DNA of 8,997 nt. Source: Candidatus Omnitrophota bacterium (GTDB lineage Bacteria; Omnitrophota; Gorgyraeia; Duberdicusellales; 4484-171). Position 1 is the first letter of the stretch. Each line of letters begins with the position of its first letter. The notes under the pieces were generated by a model, which did not search any database, was not told where the DNA came from, and was given only the letters and a program-made list of their open reading frames with translations. Positions 1-6,300 of the stretch are shown here, one piece after another. A program made the translations under genes and the position numbers. The stretch is from assembly GCA_003644405.1 (NCBI GenBank), contig QNCE01000050.1, positions 1-8,997 of the forward strand. The letters are read 5' to 3'.

Positions 1-38
1 AGCTAAAAATTTGAGCTATTTCTTAAAATGGTTAACAA

Positions 39-105
39 AGGCAACCTCGGATGCACTTAAATTAATAATGACTCCGCTTATCAGCGGAGAGTGCATACGA
101 GTCCT
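39..105 (+). ncRNA. Possible structured RNA (long imperfect hairpin), unidentified
   Basis: The sequence can pair as nested helices: 39-41 with 103-105, 46-49 with 98-101, a G50/A97 mismatch, 51-57 with 90-96 (seven perfect pairs), and 72-77 with 84-89 (six perfect pairs, loop TTATCA). A one-sided 14-nt bulge (58-71) sits between the last two helices, which stack directly on the 3' side. The paired arms are much richer in G+C than the surrounding sequence, as expected of a folded RNA in an AT-rich genome. I do not recognise a known family: the hallmarks of RNase P, tmRNA, SRP, 6S, T-box and the common riboswitches are missing. A frame open from 2 to 124 crosses the region, but its codons (CGA, GCG, GGC, CCG) are unlike those of the downstream genes. 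Strand is assumed from the tRNA and operon that follow. The RNA reading is inference. Confidence 0.35.
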
Positions 106-143
106 GGCGGGCCCAAGTTCTTGATTGCGTTAAAAAGAAGAAA

Positions 144-217
144 GGGCACATAGCTCAGTTGGTTAGAGCGCTACGCTCACATCGTAGAGGTCGCCCGTTC
201 GAATCGGGCTGTGCCCA
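144..217 (+). tRNA. tRNA-Val (anticodon CAC)
   Basis: This is a complete 74-nt cloverleaf. The 7-bp acceptor pairs GGGCACA with TGTGCCC, followed by discriminator A217. The D arm is GCTC/GAGC with GG in the loop. The anticodon stem is CTACG/CGTAG around the loop CTCACAT, giving anticodon CAC, which reads the valine codon GTG. The T arm is GCCCG/CGGGC with loop TTCGAAT. The 3' CCA is not encoded (TAG follows the discriminator), so it must be added by tRNA nucleotidyltransferase. The next coding start lies only 14 nt downstream, so tRNA and protein genes are probably co-transcribed and separated by tRNA 3' processing. Confidence 0.96.
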
Positions 218-231
218 TAGTTAGCTGTAGC

Positions 232-954
232 ATGGATTTAAAGGAAGAAATTAGGAAATTAGTAGAGTTACAGGAGTTAGATTGTAAAATTTCTTCCTTG
301 AAGATAAAAAAAGAAAAAGAAAAACCCCAAGAGTTAGAGACGTTGAAAGAAAAGTTTGAAGAAGAGAAGAAAAGAGTCTTTTCTTTTGAGGAGAAGGTTA
401 AGCAACTTCAGGTTAAGCGAAAGGAGAAAGAACTAAACCTTTCCTCTAAAGAGGAGGGGATAAGAAAAGCTCAAGCTCAACTCTACCAACTCAAGACTAA
501 TAAAGAATACCAAGCTAAGCTTACAGAGATAGAAGCGCTAAAAGCAGATGTTTCTGTTTTAGAGGAAGAAATTATAAAGATTTTAGACGAAATTGAGGAG
601 GCAGAAAAAGAGTTAAATAAGAAAAGAGAGATAGTTGCTCAAGAGGAGAAGAGGTTTAAAGAGAGAGAAGCCCAGATAAATCAAGAGCTAAAGGTTCTGG
701 AGATAGAAATCAAAGGATTAAAAGATAAACGCAAAGTTCTAGTTGAAAAGGTTGACAAAAATATTCTTTCTATTTATGAGAGGCTCTTAAATACTCGGGG
801 AGGAATAGCCATTGCCCCTGTAGTAGCTGAGAATTGTGGAGCTTGCCATATTAAAGTTACTGCCCAAAAAATAAATGAAATTAAGATGTATAAAGATATA
901 GTATTTTGTGAGAACTGCGTAAGGATTCTATACATCAAAGAAGATATAGAGTAA
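232..954 (+). CDS. Coiled-coil protein with C-terminal C4-type zinc ribbon
   Basis: This is a 240-residue protein of the zf-RING_7 / CT398-like family. Residues about 1-175 are almost entirely charged heptad-like sequence (E, K, L, Q), predicting a long antiparallel coiled coil with the family motif LKTNKEYQAKL at 87-97. The C-terminal part (181-240) has RGGIAIAPV and four zinc ligands, C202-x2-C205 and C226-x2-C229, ending in the typical NC-R-ILY. The precise role is unsettled; members are thought to be nucleic-acid- or protein-binding adaptors in the cytoplasm. I chose ATG 232 over the in-frame GTG 211 because GTG lies inside the tRNA acceptor stem and the family starts near MDLKEEI. No Shine-Dalgarno is visible before ATG 232. 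The stop TAA overlaps the next ATG by one base (TAATG), implying translational coupling. Confidence 0.9.
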   Translation: MDLKEEIRKLVELQELDCKISSLKIKKEKEKPQELETLKEKFEEEKKRVFSFEEKVKQLQVKRKEKELNLSSKEEGIRKAQAQLYQLKTNKEYQAKLTEIEALKADVSVLEEEIIKILDEIEEAEKELNKKREIVAQEEKRFKEREAQINQELKVLEIEIKGLKDKRKVLVEKVDKNILSIYERLLNTRGGIAIAPVVAENCGACHIKVTAQKINEIKMYKDIVFCENCVRILYIKEDIE

Positions 955-1391
955 TGGTAGAAGTATATATAGATGGAGCTTGTTTAGGTAATCCTGGTAG
1001 GATTGGAATAGGTTATCTTATTTGCAAGGGAAAAAAAGTATTAGAAAAAAAGGGAGTTTTTTTAGGTATTCAAACTAATAATTTTGCTGAGTATATGGCT
1101 TTAATATTCTCTTTAATAGAAGTTTTAACTAAAGGTTATAAAAAATGCCGAGTTTACTCTGATAGCCAACTTTTATGCAATCAATTAAAAGGAAATTTCA
1201 AAGTTAAGAATAAAAATATTTTTCCTCTTCATTTGTTAGCAAAAAATTTAATTGATAAATTTGAGAATTTTCAGATAGTTAATATTTCCCGAGAGGAAAA
1301 TAGAGAGGTAGATAAATTAGCAAAAAAGGCAGCCTCTCAACTATTATTAGTTGAAAATTTAAAGGGGGGGAAAAATGAGTGGTCACTCTAA
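954..1391 (+). CDS. RNase HI-like protein (RVT_3 type)
   Basis: This 145-residue protein has the RNase H fold, predicted to cleave the RNA strand of RNA:DNA hybrids in the cytoplasm. The four acidic catalytic residues are in place: D7 in YIDGAC, E46 in NNFAEYMAL, D70 in YSDSQLL, and D120 in NREVDKLA. The GNPG turn (12-15) is also typical. It lacks a basic hybrid-binding handle and looks closer to the short RVT_3/YpeP-like group than to E. coli RnhA, so full RNase HI activity is inferred rather than certain. Its start overlaps the zinc-ribbon stop by one base. Its last 17 bp overlap yebC and contain a run of seven G (1364-1370) that also serves as the yebC ribosome-binding site. The C-terminal tail (from about 130) is variable in the family. 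Confidence 0.9.
   Translation: MVEVYIDGACLGNPGRIGIGYLICKGKKVLEKKGVFLGIQTNNFAEYMALIFSLIEVLTKGYKKCRVYSDSQLLCNQLKGNFKVKNKNIFPLHLLAKNLIDKFENFQIVNISREENREVDKLAKKAASQLLLVENLKGGKNEWSL
1364..1370 (+). promoter_or_regulatory. G7 Shine-Dalgarno for yebC inside the RNase H gene
   Basis: Seven consecutive G follow AAA and end four bases before the yebC ATG at 1375. They can pair with the CCUCC of 16S rRNA in several registers. The tract also encodes part of Lys-Gly-Gly near the end of the RNase H-like protein, so it is under two constraints. Confidence 0.7.
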
Positions 1392-2130
1392 ATGGGCAGG
1401 AATAAAACATAAAAAAGCAGCCCAGGATGCAAAAAGAGGAAGACTTTTTACTAAGCTAATAAGGGAGATAACTGTGGCAGCTCGAGAGGGAGGAGGTAAC
1501 CCCGAGACCAATTCTCGCCTGCGCACTGCTATTGAGCGAGCCAAAGATGCCAATATGCCTCAGGATAACATTGAAAAAGCTATAAAGAGGGGGACAGGAG
1601 AGCTTCCTGGAGTAAGCTATGAGACTTGTATTTTTGAAGGTTATGGTCCAGGAGGTGTGGCTATAATGGTTGAAGCTTTAACTGATAACAAAAATCGTAC
1701 CTCCGCAGAAATCAGGAACATTTTTTCCAAAAAAGGTGGTAATTTAGCAGGTTCAGGGAGTGTAGCTTGGTTATTTAATAAAAAAGGTTACCTTCTTATT
1801 GATAAAGGTCAAATAAGTGAGGATGAGTTGTTTGGTATAAGCGTTGATGCAGGAGCTCAAGATTTAAAGACAGAAGGAAAGAACTATGAAATTTTTTGCG
1901 AACCCCAGGATTTTGAAAATGTAAAAAAGGTGATAAAAGATAAAGGGATAAAGTGGGAATTAGCAGAACTTACCATGGTTCCTACCTCTACAGTTAAGGT
2001 TCCTCCCCAAGAGGCAAAACAGCTCCTTTCTCTTATAGAAGCTTTAGAGGAACACGACGATGTGCAGAAAGTTTATGCAAATTTTGATATACCTGATGAG
2101 GTATTAGAGAAACTGGCTTCTGAATTCTAG
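1375..2130 (+). CDS. yebC: YebC/TACO1 family translation or transcription factor
   Basis: This 251-residue protein matches the YebC/PmpR family over its full length (usually 235-250). The highly conserved N-terminus begins MSGHSKWAGIKHKKAAQDA and continues through RGRLFTKLIREI, ARxGGGNPxTNxRLRTAIE (37-54), MPQDNIEKAIKRGTG (61-75), EGYGPGGVAI (88-97) and NKNRTSAEIRNIFSKKGGNLAGSGSVAW (105-132). Members have been described as DNA-binding regulators (PmpR) and, more recently, as ribosome-associated factors that relieve stalling at proline-rich stretches, like mitochondrial TACO1. Which role applies here is unknown. It starts inside the RNase H gene and ends one base before ruvC. The yebC-ruvC-ruvA order is common in bacteria. 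Confidence 0.97.
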   Translation: MSGHSKWAGIKHKKAAQDAKRGRLFTKLIREITVAAREGGGNPETNSRLRTAIERAKDANMPQDNIEKAIKRGTGELPGVSYETCIFEGYGPGGVAIMVEALTDNKNRTSAEIRNIFSKKGGNLAGSGSVAWLFNKKGYLLIDKGQISEDELFGISVDAGAQDLKTEGKNYEIFCEPQDFENVKKVIKDKGIKWELAELTMVPTSTVKVPPQEAKQLLSLIEALEEHDDVQKVYANFDIPDEVLEKLASEF

Positions 2131-2131
2131 A

Positions 2132-2617
2132 ATGATAGCATTGGGTGTAGATGTAGGATTAAGAACTACTGCCTATGCAGTATGTAGAGTTAATGGTTCT
2201 AGAGTGAAACCTTTAAATGATGGACAGATAAATACATTCGTCTCCTTTTCATTACCCCAGAGGTTAGCTCTTATCTTTAATACTCTCTCTAAAGTAATAG
2301 AAGAATTCCGTCCCCAAGTCCTTATTTTAGAAAAACTTTACTCTCATTATCGGCACCCTACTACTTTGGGCTTGTTAGCTCAAGTGAGAGGAGTGGTAGC
2401 ACTTCTTTCGGATAGATACAATCTAAAATTTTATGAATACTCCCCTACGCAGGCTAAGAAAGCAATTCTAGGAAGGGGAGACGCTAAAGCTCCTCAAGTG
2501 AAGAAAATGGTAGAAAATATGTTATCTAAAAAAGTTAAATCTCAACACATAGCTGATGCTTACTCTCTAGTTATTACTTATTCTCACCAGGTAAGAATAA
2601 AGAGATTTTATGATTAA
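2132..2617 (+). CDS. ruvC: Crossover junction endodeoxyribonuclease RuvC
   Basis: RuvC is a dimeric, metal-dependent resolvase that nicks two strands of a Holliday junction. This copy has 161 residues, the usual 160-175. Catalytic residues are D7 (GVDVGLRTT), E67 (LILEKLY), H139 and D142 in SQHIADAYS. Position 139 is Asp in E. coli (D138), but Thermus RuvC also uses His there (H143), so the site looks intact. Conserved QVRGVVALL (84-92), the EYSPTQAKKAILGRG stretch (102-116) and the KAPQVKKMV stretch (119-127) support the call. The usual DPG near the N-terminus is DVG, and the usual Phe of the junction-probing loop appears as Tyr70, so this is a somewhat divergent member. It overlaps ruvA by 8 bp. 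Confidence 0.93.
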   Translation: MIALGVDVGLRTTAYAVCRVNGSRVKPLNDGQINTFVSFSLPQRLALIFNTLSKVIEEFRPQVLILEKLYSHYRHPTTLGLLAQVRGVVALLSDRYNLKFYEYSPTQAKKAILGRGDAKAPQVKKMVENMLSKKVKSQHIADAYSLVITYSHQVRIKRFYD

Positions 2618-3230
2618 AAAGATTAGAGGGATTTTGGTGGAAAAAGACGAGAATAGAGTTTGTGTTGATGTGGGAGGTATTTGTTATGAGATAAATATTC
2701 CCAAAACAGTGTATCGCAGACTTACTCATGATTTAGGAAAAGAAGTAGAGTTAGTAATCTACAGTTACTTTCACATAGAGAAGAACAAAAGTATTCCTGT
2801 GATGATTGGGTTTAACGAAGAGTTGGAAAGAGAATTTTTTGAGAAGTTTATCAGTGTTTCAGGAATTGGGCCACGAGCAGCATTGAAGGCTTTCGATAGA
2901 CCTATTTCTTTAATTGCGCGAGCCATTGAAGAGGGAGATGTAAAATTTTTAAATAGCCTTGAAGGGATTGGGAAACAAAAGGCAAAGCAGATTATTGCTT
3001 ATCTTCAAGGAAAAGTAGGAAGGTTTGCCCTTATTAAAGAAAAGGAGCATATTGAGGTAGAGAAGAAAAGTAAAATTAAAGAAATTATAGGGGAAGCAAA
3101 GCAGATTTTAAAACGTCTTCAGTATAGTGCTAAAGAAATTGATTCTATGGTTAAGAAAGCATTACAAAGAAAGTCTCAACCTGAGAGCGTAGAAGAGCTT
3201 CTTAATCAGATATACTATCAGGAGAGATGA
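2610..3230 (+). CDS. ruvA: Holliday junction branch migration protein RuvA
   Basis: RuvA forms a tetramer that holds the four-way junction and docks two RuvB motor rings. At 206 residues it has the normal length. Domain I is an OB fold (1-65; IRGILVEK, VCVDVGGICYEINIP). Domain II carries two helix-hairpin-helix motifs (SVSGIGPRAALKAF 82-95 and LNSLEGIGKQKAKQIIAYL 114-132). A Lys/Glu-rich linker leads to the RuvB-binding domain III (about 155-200; EAKQILKRLQYSAKEIDSMV). The acidic pin between domains I and II, Glu-Asp in E. coli (E55, D56), falls at K60-S61 in FHIEKNKSIPVMIGF by my ungapped reading, which is unusual. No ruvB follows, so RuvB must be encoded elsewhere. The stop overlaps the scpB start (ATGA). 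Confidence 0.95.
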   Translation: MIKKIRGILVEKDENRVCVDVGGICYEINIPKTVYRRLTHDLGKEVELVIYSYFHIEKNKSIPVMIGFNEELEREFFEKFISVSGIGPRAALKAFDRPISLIARAIEEGDVKFLNSLEGIGKQKAKQIIAYLQGKVGRFALIKEKEHIEVEKKSKIKEIIGEAKQILKRLQYSAKEIDSMVKKALQRKSQPESVEELLNQIYYQER

Positions 3231-3760
3231 ATATCAAAGCAATCGTAGAGTCTTTACTTTTTGTTAATGAAAACCCTATAGAAAGTAAAGAGTTAGCAGA
3301 GATTTTAGGATTAGATAAGAAAGAGATAGAAAAAAATCTTGAGGAGATAGCAAAAGAGTATCGTCAGAGGAATTCAGGAATTTGTATTGTAAAAGTAGCT
3401 GGAGGGTATCAGATGTGCGCTCATCCTGATAGTGAGGAGTGGGTAAGAAAGATGTACCATGAAAGGAATAGGTATCGTCTTTCCCATGCTTCTTTGGAGA
3501 CATTAGCTATTATTGCTTACAAGCAGCCCATTACTCGTCCGGAGATAGAGTCTATAAGAGGGGTTAATACAGATGGAGTAATTAGGCATCTTTTGGAGTT
3601 AGGACTTATAAAAGAAGCAGGAAGAAAGGAAGTTCCTGGTAGGCCTTTTCTCTATGTTACCACTAGGAAGTTTTTGGAATACTTTGGATTAAACTCTTTA
3701 GATGATTTACCTAAGTTAGAAGATTTTTCTGAATTTAAATTCTCAGAGAGTAAAGAGTAG
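3227..3760 (+). CDS. scpB: Segregation and condensation protein B (ScpB)
   Basis: ScpB is a winged-helix (kite) dimer that binds the kleisin ScpA in the SMC-ScpAB condensin, which compacts and separates the chromosome. The 177-residue protein has two winged-helix domains. The first is about 1-75, starting IKAIVESLLFVNENPIES, with IVKVAGGYQM at 54-63. The second is about 85-150, with the signature LETLAIIAYKQPITRPEIE at 90-108, then IRGVNTDGVIRHLLELGLI and GRPFLYVTTRKFLEYFGL. The acidic tail after 158 is usual. scpA, often the gene just upstream, is not in the window. It starts on the last bases of ruvA (ATGA), with GGAG at 3221-3224 that sits rather close, so translation is probably coupled. 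Confidence 0.96.
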   Translation: MNIKAIVESLLFVNENPIESKELAEILGLDKKEIEKNLEEIAKEYRQRNSGICIVKVAGGYQMCAHPDSEEWVRKMYHERNRYRLSHASLETLAIIAYKQPITRPEIESIRGVNTDGVIRHLLELGLIKEAGRKEVPGRPFLYVTTRKFLEYFGLNSLDDLPKLEDFSEFKFSESKE

Positions 3761-3799
3761 TTTTGATAAGAAGAAATTATGAGAAAGCAGTTAAAAAAT

Positions 3800-3806
3800 G
3801 GAGGTG
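3800..3806 (+). promoter_or_regulatory. Shine-Dalgarno deciding the metK start
   Basis: GGAGGTG lies 6 nt before ATG 3813 (8 nt measured from GGAGG). It overlaps the last base of the alternative in-frame ATG at 3798, so it can only serve the downstream start. This removes five residues (MEVLK) from the longest reading frame. Confidence 0.8.
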
Positions 3807-3812
3807 CTGAAG

Positions 3813-4949
3813 ATGAGATATTTTTTTACCTCTGAGTCGGTAACCGAAGGTCATCCTGATAAACTTTGTGATCAGGTTTCTGATGCAATTTTAGATGCTA
3901 TTTATGAAAAGGATCCTCACGGTAGAGTTGCTTGCGAGGCTTTAGTAACTAGAGGAGTTATCTATGTAGCAGGAGAGATATCTACTGCCTGTTATGTGGA
4001 GATTCCCCGGATTGTGAGAAATCTAGTGAAAGAGGTAGGCTATACTGATCCTAACATGGGATTTGATTATGGGAGTTGTGGAGTAATTATAGCTATTCAA
4101 GAACAATCTTCAGATATAGCTAGAGGTGTAGATGTAGGAGGAGCAGGGGACCAAGGATTAATGTTTGGTTATGCCTGCAGTCAAACCAAAGAACTTATGC
4201 CTTTTCCTATAATACTTGCTCATAAATTGGTAAGAAGACTTTCTCAGATAAGAAAAGAAAAACTTGTGGATTACCTTCGTCCTGATGGTAAATCACAGGT
4301 AACTATAGAGTATGAAGGAAATACTCCCAAGAGAGTTGAGGCGATAATAATTGGAGCACACCATAACTCTGAGGTTAAAACTGAAAAATTAAGAGAAGAT
4401 ATAAAAAAATTAGTAATTGAATATGTTGTTCCTAAAGAAATGATGGATAAGAATACAAAAATATTTATAAATGCTACTGGAAGATTTGAGATAGGAGGGC
4501 CGGTAGCCGATACTGGTGTTACAGGAAGAAAGATTATGGTGGATACCTACGGTGGTTGGGCGCGCCATGGGGGAGGCTGTCTGAGTGGAAAAGACCCTAC
4601 TAAAGTAGACAGGAGTGCATCCTATATGGCGCGTTACATTGCCAAGAATATAGTTGCTGCTGACTTAGCTAGTGAATGTGAGATTCAGCTTGCTTACTGT
4701 ATTGGGGTAGCAGATCCTGTAGCAGTAATGGTAAATAGCTTTGGTACAGCAAAGGTAGATGAGGAAAAGTTAGAGAAGGCAATAAGAGAAATTTTCCCTT
4801 TAACTCCTCAAGGAATAATTAATCACTTAAAACTTTTAAGACCCATTTATAAAAAAACTGCCTGTTATGGGCATTTTGGAAGAGAAGAGAATGGATTTAC
4901 GTGGGAAGATACCGATAAGGTAGAAGAGCTAAGGAGGTTTTTTGAATGA
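3813..4949 (+). CDS. metK: S-adenosylmethionine synthetase (methionine adenosyltransferase)
   Basis: MetK condenses methionine and ATP into S-adenosylmethionine, releasing phosphate and pyrophosphate, as a cytoplasmic homotetramer. From the chosen ATG it has 378 residues, near the family's 380-400. Motifs are all present: [15 protein letters not shown] (7-21, with catalytic His14), the methionine/ATP loop [13 protein letters not shown] (109-121), [20 protein letters not shown] (219-238), [10 protein letters not shown] (239-248), and the phosphate loop [17 protein letters not shown] (253-269), followed by [10 protein letters not shown]. The 52-nt gap before it contains no SAM riboswitch and no convincing promoter, so it is probably expressed with the upstream genes. 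It overlaps ahcY by 4 bp (ATGA), linking production of SAM with removal of its by-product. Confidence 0.98.
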   Translation: MRYFFTSESVTEGHPDKLCDQVSDAILDAIYEKDPHGRVACEALVTRGVIYVAGEISTACYVEIPRIVRNLVKEVGYTDPNMGFDYGSCGVIIAIQEQSSDIARGVDVGGAGDQGLMFGYACSQTKELMPFPIILAHKLVRRLSQIRKEKLVDYLRPDGKSQVTIEYEGNTPKRVEAIIIGAHHNSEVKTEKLREDIKKLVIEYVVPKEMMDKNTKIFINATGRFEIGGPVADTGVTGRKIMVDTYGGWARHGGGCLSGKDPTKVDRSASYMARYIAKNIVAADLASECEIQLAYCIGVADPVAVMVNSFGTAKVDEEKLEKAIREIFPLTPQGIINHLKLLRPIYKKTACYGHFGREENGFTWEDTDKVEELRRFFE

Positions 4950-6226
4950 TTTACGAGATAAAGGATAGGAATCTTAAAAAGGTAGGAAAAAAAAGAATCG
5001 AATGGGCAGCTCTGCGTATGCCGGTTTTAGAGCATATAAGGAAAAGATTTAAGAAAGAAAAACCGTTGAAGAAGATAAATATTTCCGCTTGCCTTCATGT
5101 AACGACAGAGACTGCAGTTCTTGTTGTTACCCTCAAGTCAGCAGGAGCACGTATAAGGCTTTGCGCTTCTAATCCTTTATCTACCCAGGATGATGTAGCT
5201 TCTTCTTTGGTATTCGATTATGGAATTGAAGTATTCGCAATAAAGGGAGAAAATAAAAATACTTACTATCGACATATACACAAAGTGTTAGAAATTAATC
5301 CCCATATAACTTTAGATGATGGAGCAGATCTAGTATCTACTATTCATAGAAATAGTAGTAGTTATCAACTTCCCTGGGGAGGAACAGAAGAGACGACAAC
5401 AGGAGTTATAAGGCTTAAGGCTTTGGAAAAAGAAAAGAAGTTACTTTATCCAATAATTGCAGTAAATAATGCTTATACAAAATATCTGTTTGATAATCGT
5501 TATGGAACAGGACAGTCCACCTTAGCTGGAATAGTAAGAGTTACTAACAAATTAATTGCTGGCACAAATTTTGTTGTATGTGGTTATGGATGGTGTGGTA
5601 AGGGAATAGCTATGAGAGCGAAAGGTTTGGGGGCAAACGTTTTAGTATGCGAAGTCGACCCTTTAAGAGCATTGGAAGCGGTAATGGATGGTTTTAGGGT
5701 ACTTCCTTTAAGAGAAGCAGCAAGATTGGGAGATATATTTGTTACTGCAACTGGGGATATAAATGTGATAAAAAAGGAACATTTCTTGTTTATGAAGGAT
5801 AAAGTTATTTTAGCAAATGCAGGACATTTCAATGTAGAGATAGACTTAGAGGGTCTAAATAGTCTTGCGATAGAAAAGCGAGAGGTTAAACCTTTAGTAA
5901 CAGAGTATGTAATAAAGGTAAAAAATAAAAATAGTTCCTTGCCGAAGGTTAAGCGTATTTATCTTCTGGGAGAAGGTAGGTTAGTTAATCTTGTCTGTGC
6001 TGAAGGACACCCTCCAGAAGTTATGGATTTAAGCTTTGCCAACCAAGCTTTATCTTGCCAATACATTGTTAGAAATTTCCAAGGTTTAACAAAAAAAGTT
6101 TATAAGGTTCCTGAGGATATCGATAAAGAGATTGCCAGATTAAAATTGCAAACCATGGGTATAAAGATAGATAGATTAACTAGACAGCAAAGAGAATATT
6201 TACAGAGTTGGCGTTTGGGAACGTAA
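4946..6226 (+). CDS. ahcY: S-adenosylhomocysteinase, archaeal/Thermotoga-type
   Basis: This enzyme reversibly splits S-adenosylhomocysteine into homocysteine and adenosine using tightly bound NAD, relieving inhibition of methyltransferases. It has 426 residues and lacks the extra segment of the longer proteobacterial/eukaryotic form. Visible sites (human equivalents in brackets): H51 in CLHVT (H55), D125 in LDDGAD (D131), E149 in [10 protein letters not shown] (E156), K179 and D183 in [15 protein letters not shown] (K186, D190), H294 in NAGHFN (H301) and H355 in EGHPPEVMD (H353). The NAD-binding Rossmann loop is GYGWCGKG (213-220), ending in [16 protein letters not shown] and GYGWCG mark the archaeal-type branch; one archaeal member, from Methanocaldococcus, was reported to prefer S-inosylhomocysteine, so substrate could differ. 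The usual VND before TK is VNN (173-175). Coupled to metK by ATGA. Confidence 0.97.
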   Translation: MIYEIKDRNLKKVGKKRIEWAALRMPVLEHIRKRFKKEKPLKKINISACLHVTTETAVLVVTLKSAGARIRLCASNPLSTQDDVASSLVFDYGIEVFAIKGENKNTYYRHIHKVLEINPHITLDDGADLVSTIHRNSSSYQLPWGGTEETTTGVIRLKALEKEKKLLYPIIAVNNAYTKYLFDNRYGTGQSTLAGIVRVTNKLIAGTNFVVCGYGWCGKGIAMRAKGLGANVLVCEVDPLRALEAVMDGFRVLPLREAARLGDIFVTATGDINVIKKEHFLFMKDKVILANAGHFNVEIDLEGLNSLAIEKREVKPLVTEYVIKVKNKNSSLPKVKRIYLLGEGRLVNLVCAEGHPPEVMDLSFANQALSCQYIVRNFQGLTKKVYKVPEDIDKEIARLKLQTMGIKIDRLTRQQREYLQSWRLGT

Positions 6227-6248
6227 AAGCATTATAGATTACATTTTT

Positions 6249-6282
6249 AATTTTACTTTACGAGAAAATTTTACTTTACGAG
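6249..6282 (+). repeat. Two perfect 16-bp direct repeats, 18-bp period
   Basis: AATTTTACTTTACGAG occurs at 6249-6264 and again at 6267-6282, separated by two A. They fill the gap between ahcY and the DUF4139 gene, ending just before its Shine-Dalgarno. Two direct sites one and three-quarter helical turns apart could be an operator, or simply a slippage duplication. The 74-bp gap shows no clear terminator or sigma-70 promoter. Confidence 0.85.
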
Positions 6283-6284
6283 GA

Positions 6285-6291
6285 AAGGAGG
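6285..6291 (+). promoter_or_regulatory. Strong Shine-Dalgarno for the DUF4139 gene
   Basis: AAGGAGG ends 9 nt before ATG 6301, within a longer purine tract that also holds GGAGGGGAG. It supports this start and efficient independent translation, in contrast with the coupled genes upstream. Confidence 0.75.
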
Positions 6292-6300
6292 AGGGGAGTA

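Noticed and set aside
39..120. Known structured RNAs: RNase P RNA, SAM-I riboswitch (GGCAACC at 40-46), tmRNA, SRP RNA
   Set aside because: GGCAACC occurs, but the preceding SAM-I core (AGAG, GGAGGGA, TGGCCC, GAAACC) is missing. CTTATC recalls the RNase P end but its conserved ACAGAA and flanking order are absent. No tRNA-like end or SRP loop is present.
2..124. An open frame from the window edge to TGA 122-124 encoding a peptide ending IRVLAGPSS, possibly the end of an upstream gene
   Set aside because: Forty codons open could be chance. The codons (CGA, GCG, GGC, CCG, TCG) differ from the AGA/GGA-rich usage of the other genes, the peptide matches no family I know, and the region is better explained by base pairing. 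Not excluded without upstream sequence.
144..217. tRNA gene as an integration (att) site
   Set aside because: I saw no second copy of the tRNA 3' end in the window and no integrase or mobile gene nearby.
211..231. GTG 211 as the start of the zinc-ribbon gene
   Set aside because: It would overlap the tRNA acceptor stem and add seven residues not typical of the family; ATG 232 fits better.
3276..3503. Minus-strand open frame within scpB
   Set aside because: It is a shadow of a well-conserved gene, with no ribosome-binding site or recognisable protein features. The same applies to minus-strand frames at 5584-5832 and 7563-7781.
3761..3812. SAM riboswitch or promoter before metK
   Set aside because: The gap is only 52 nt and has none of the conserved SAM-riboswitch segments. 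TTGATA at 3763-3768 resembles a -35 but has no -10 at a suitable distance.
6222..6260. Terminator after ahcY
   Set aside because: CGTAAAA and TTTTAC can pair only as an A/T-rich 6-bp stem with a loop over 20 nt, too weak for a Rho-independent terminator.
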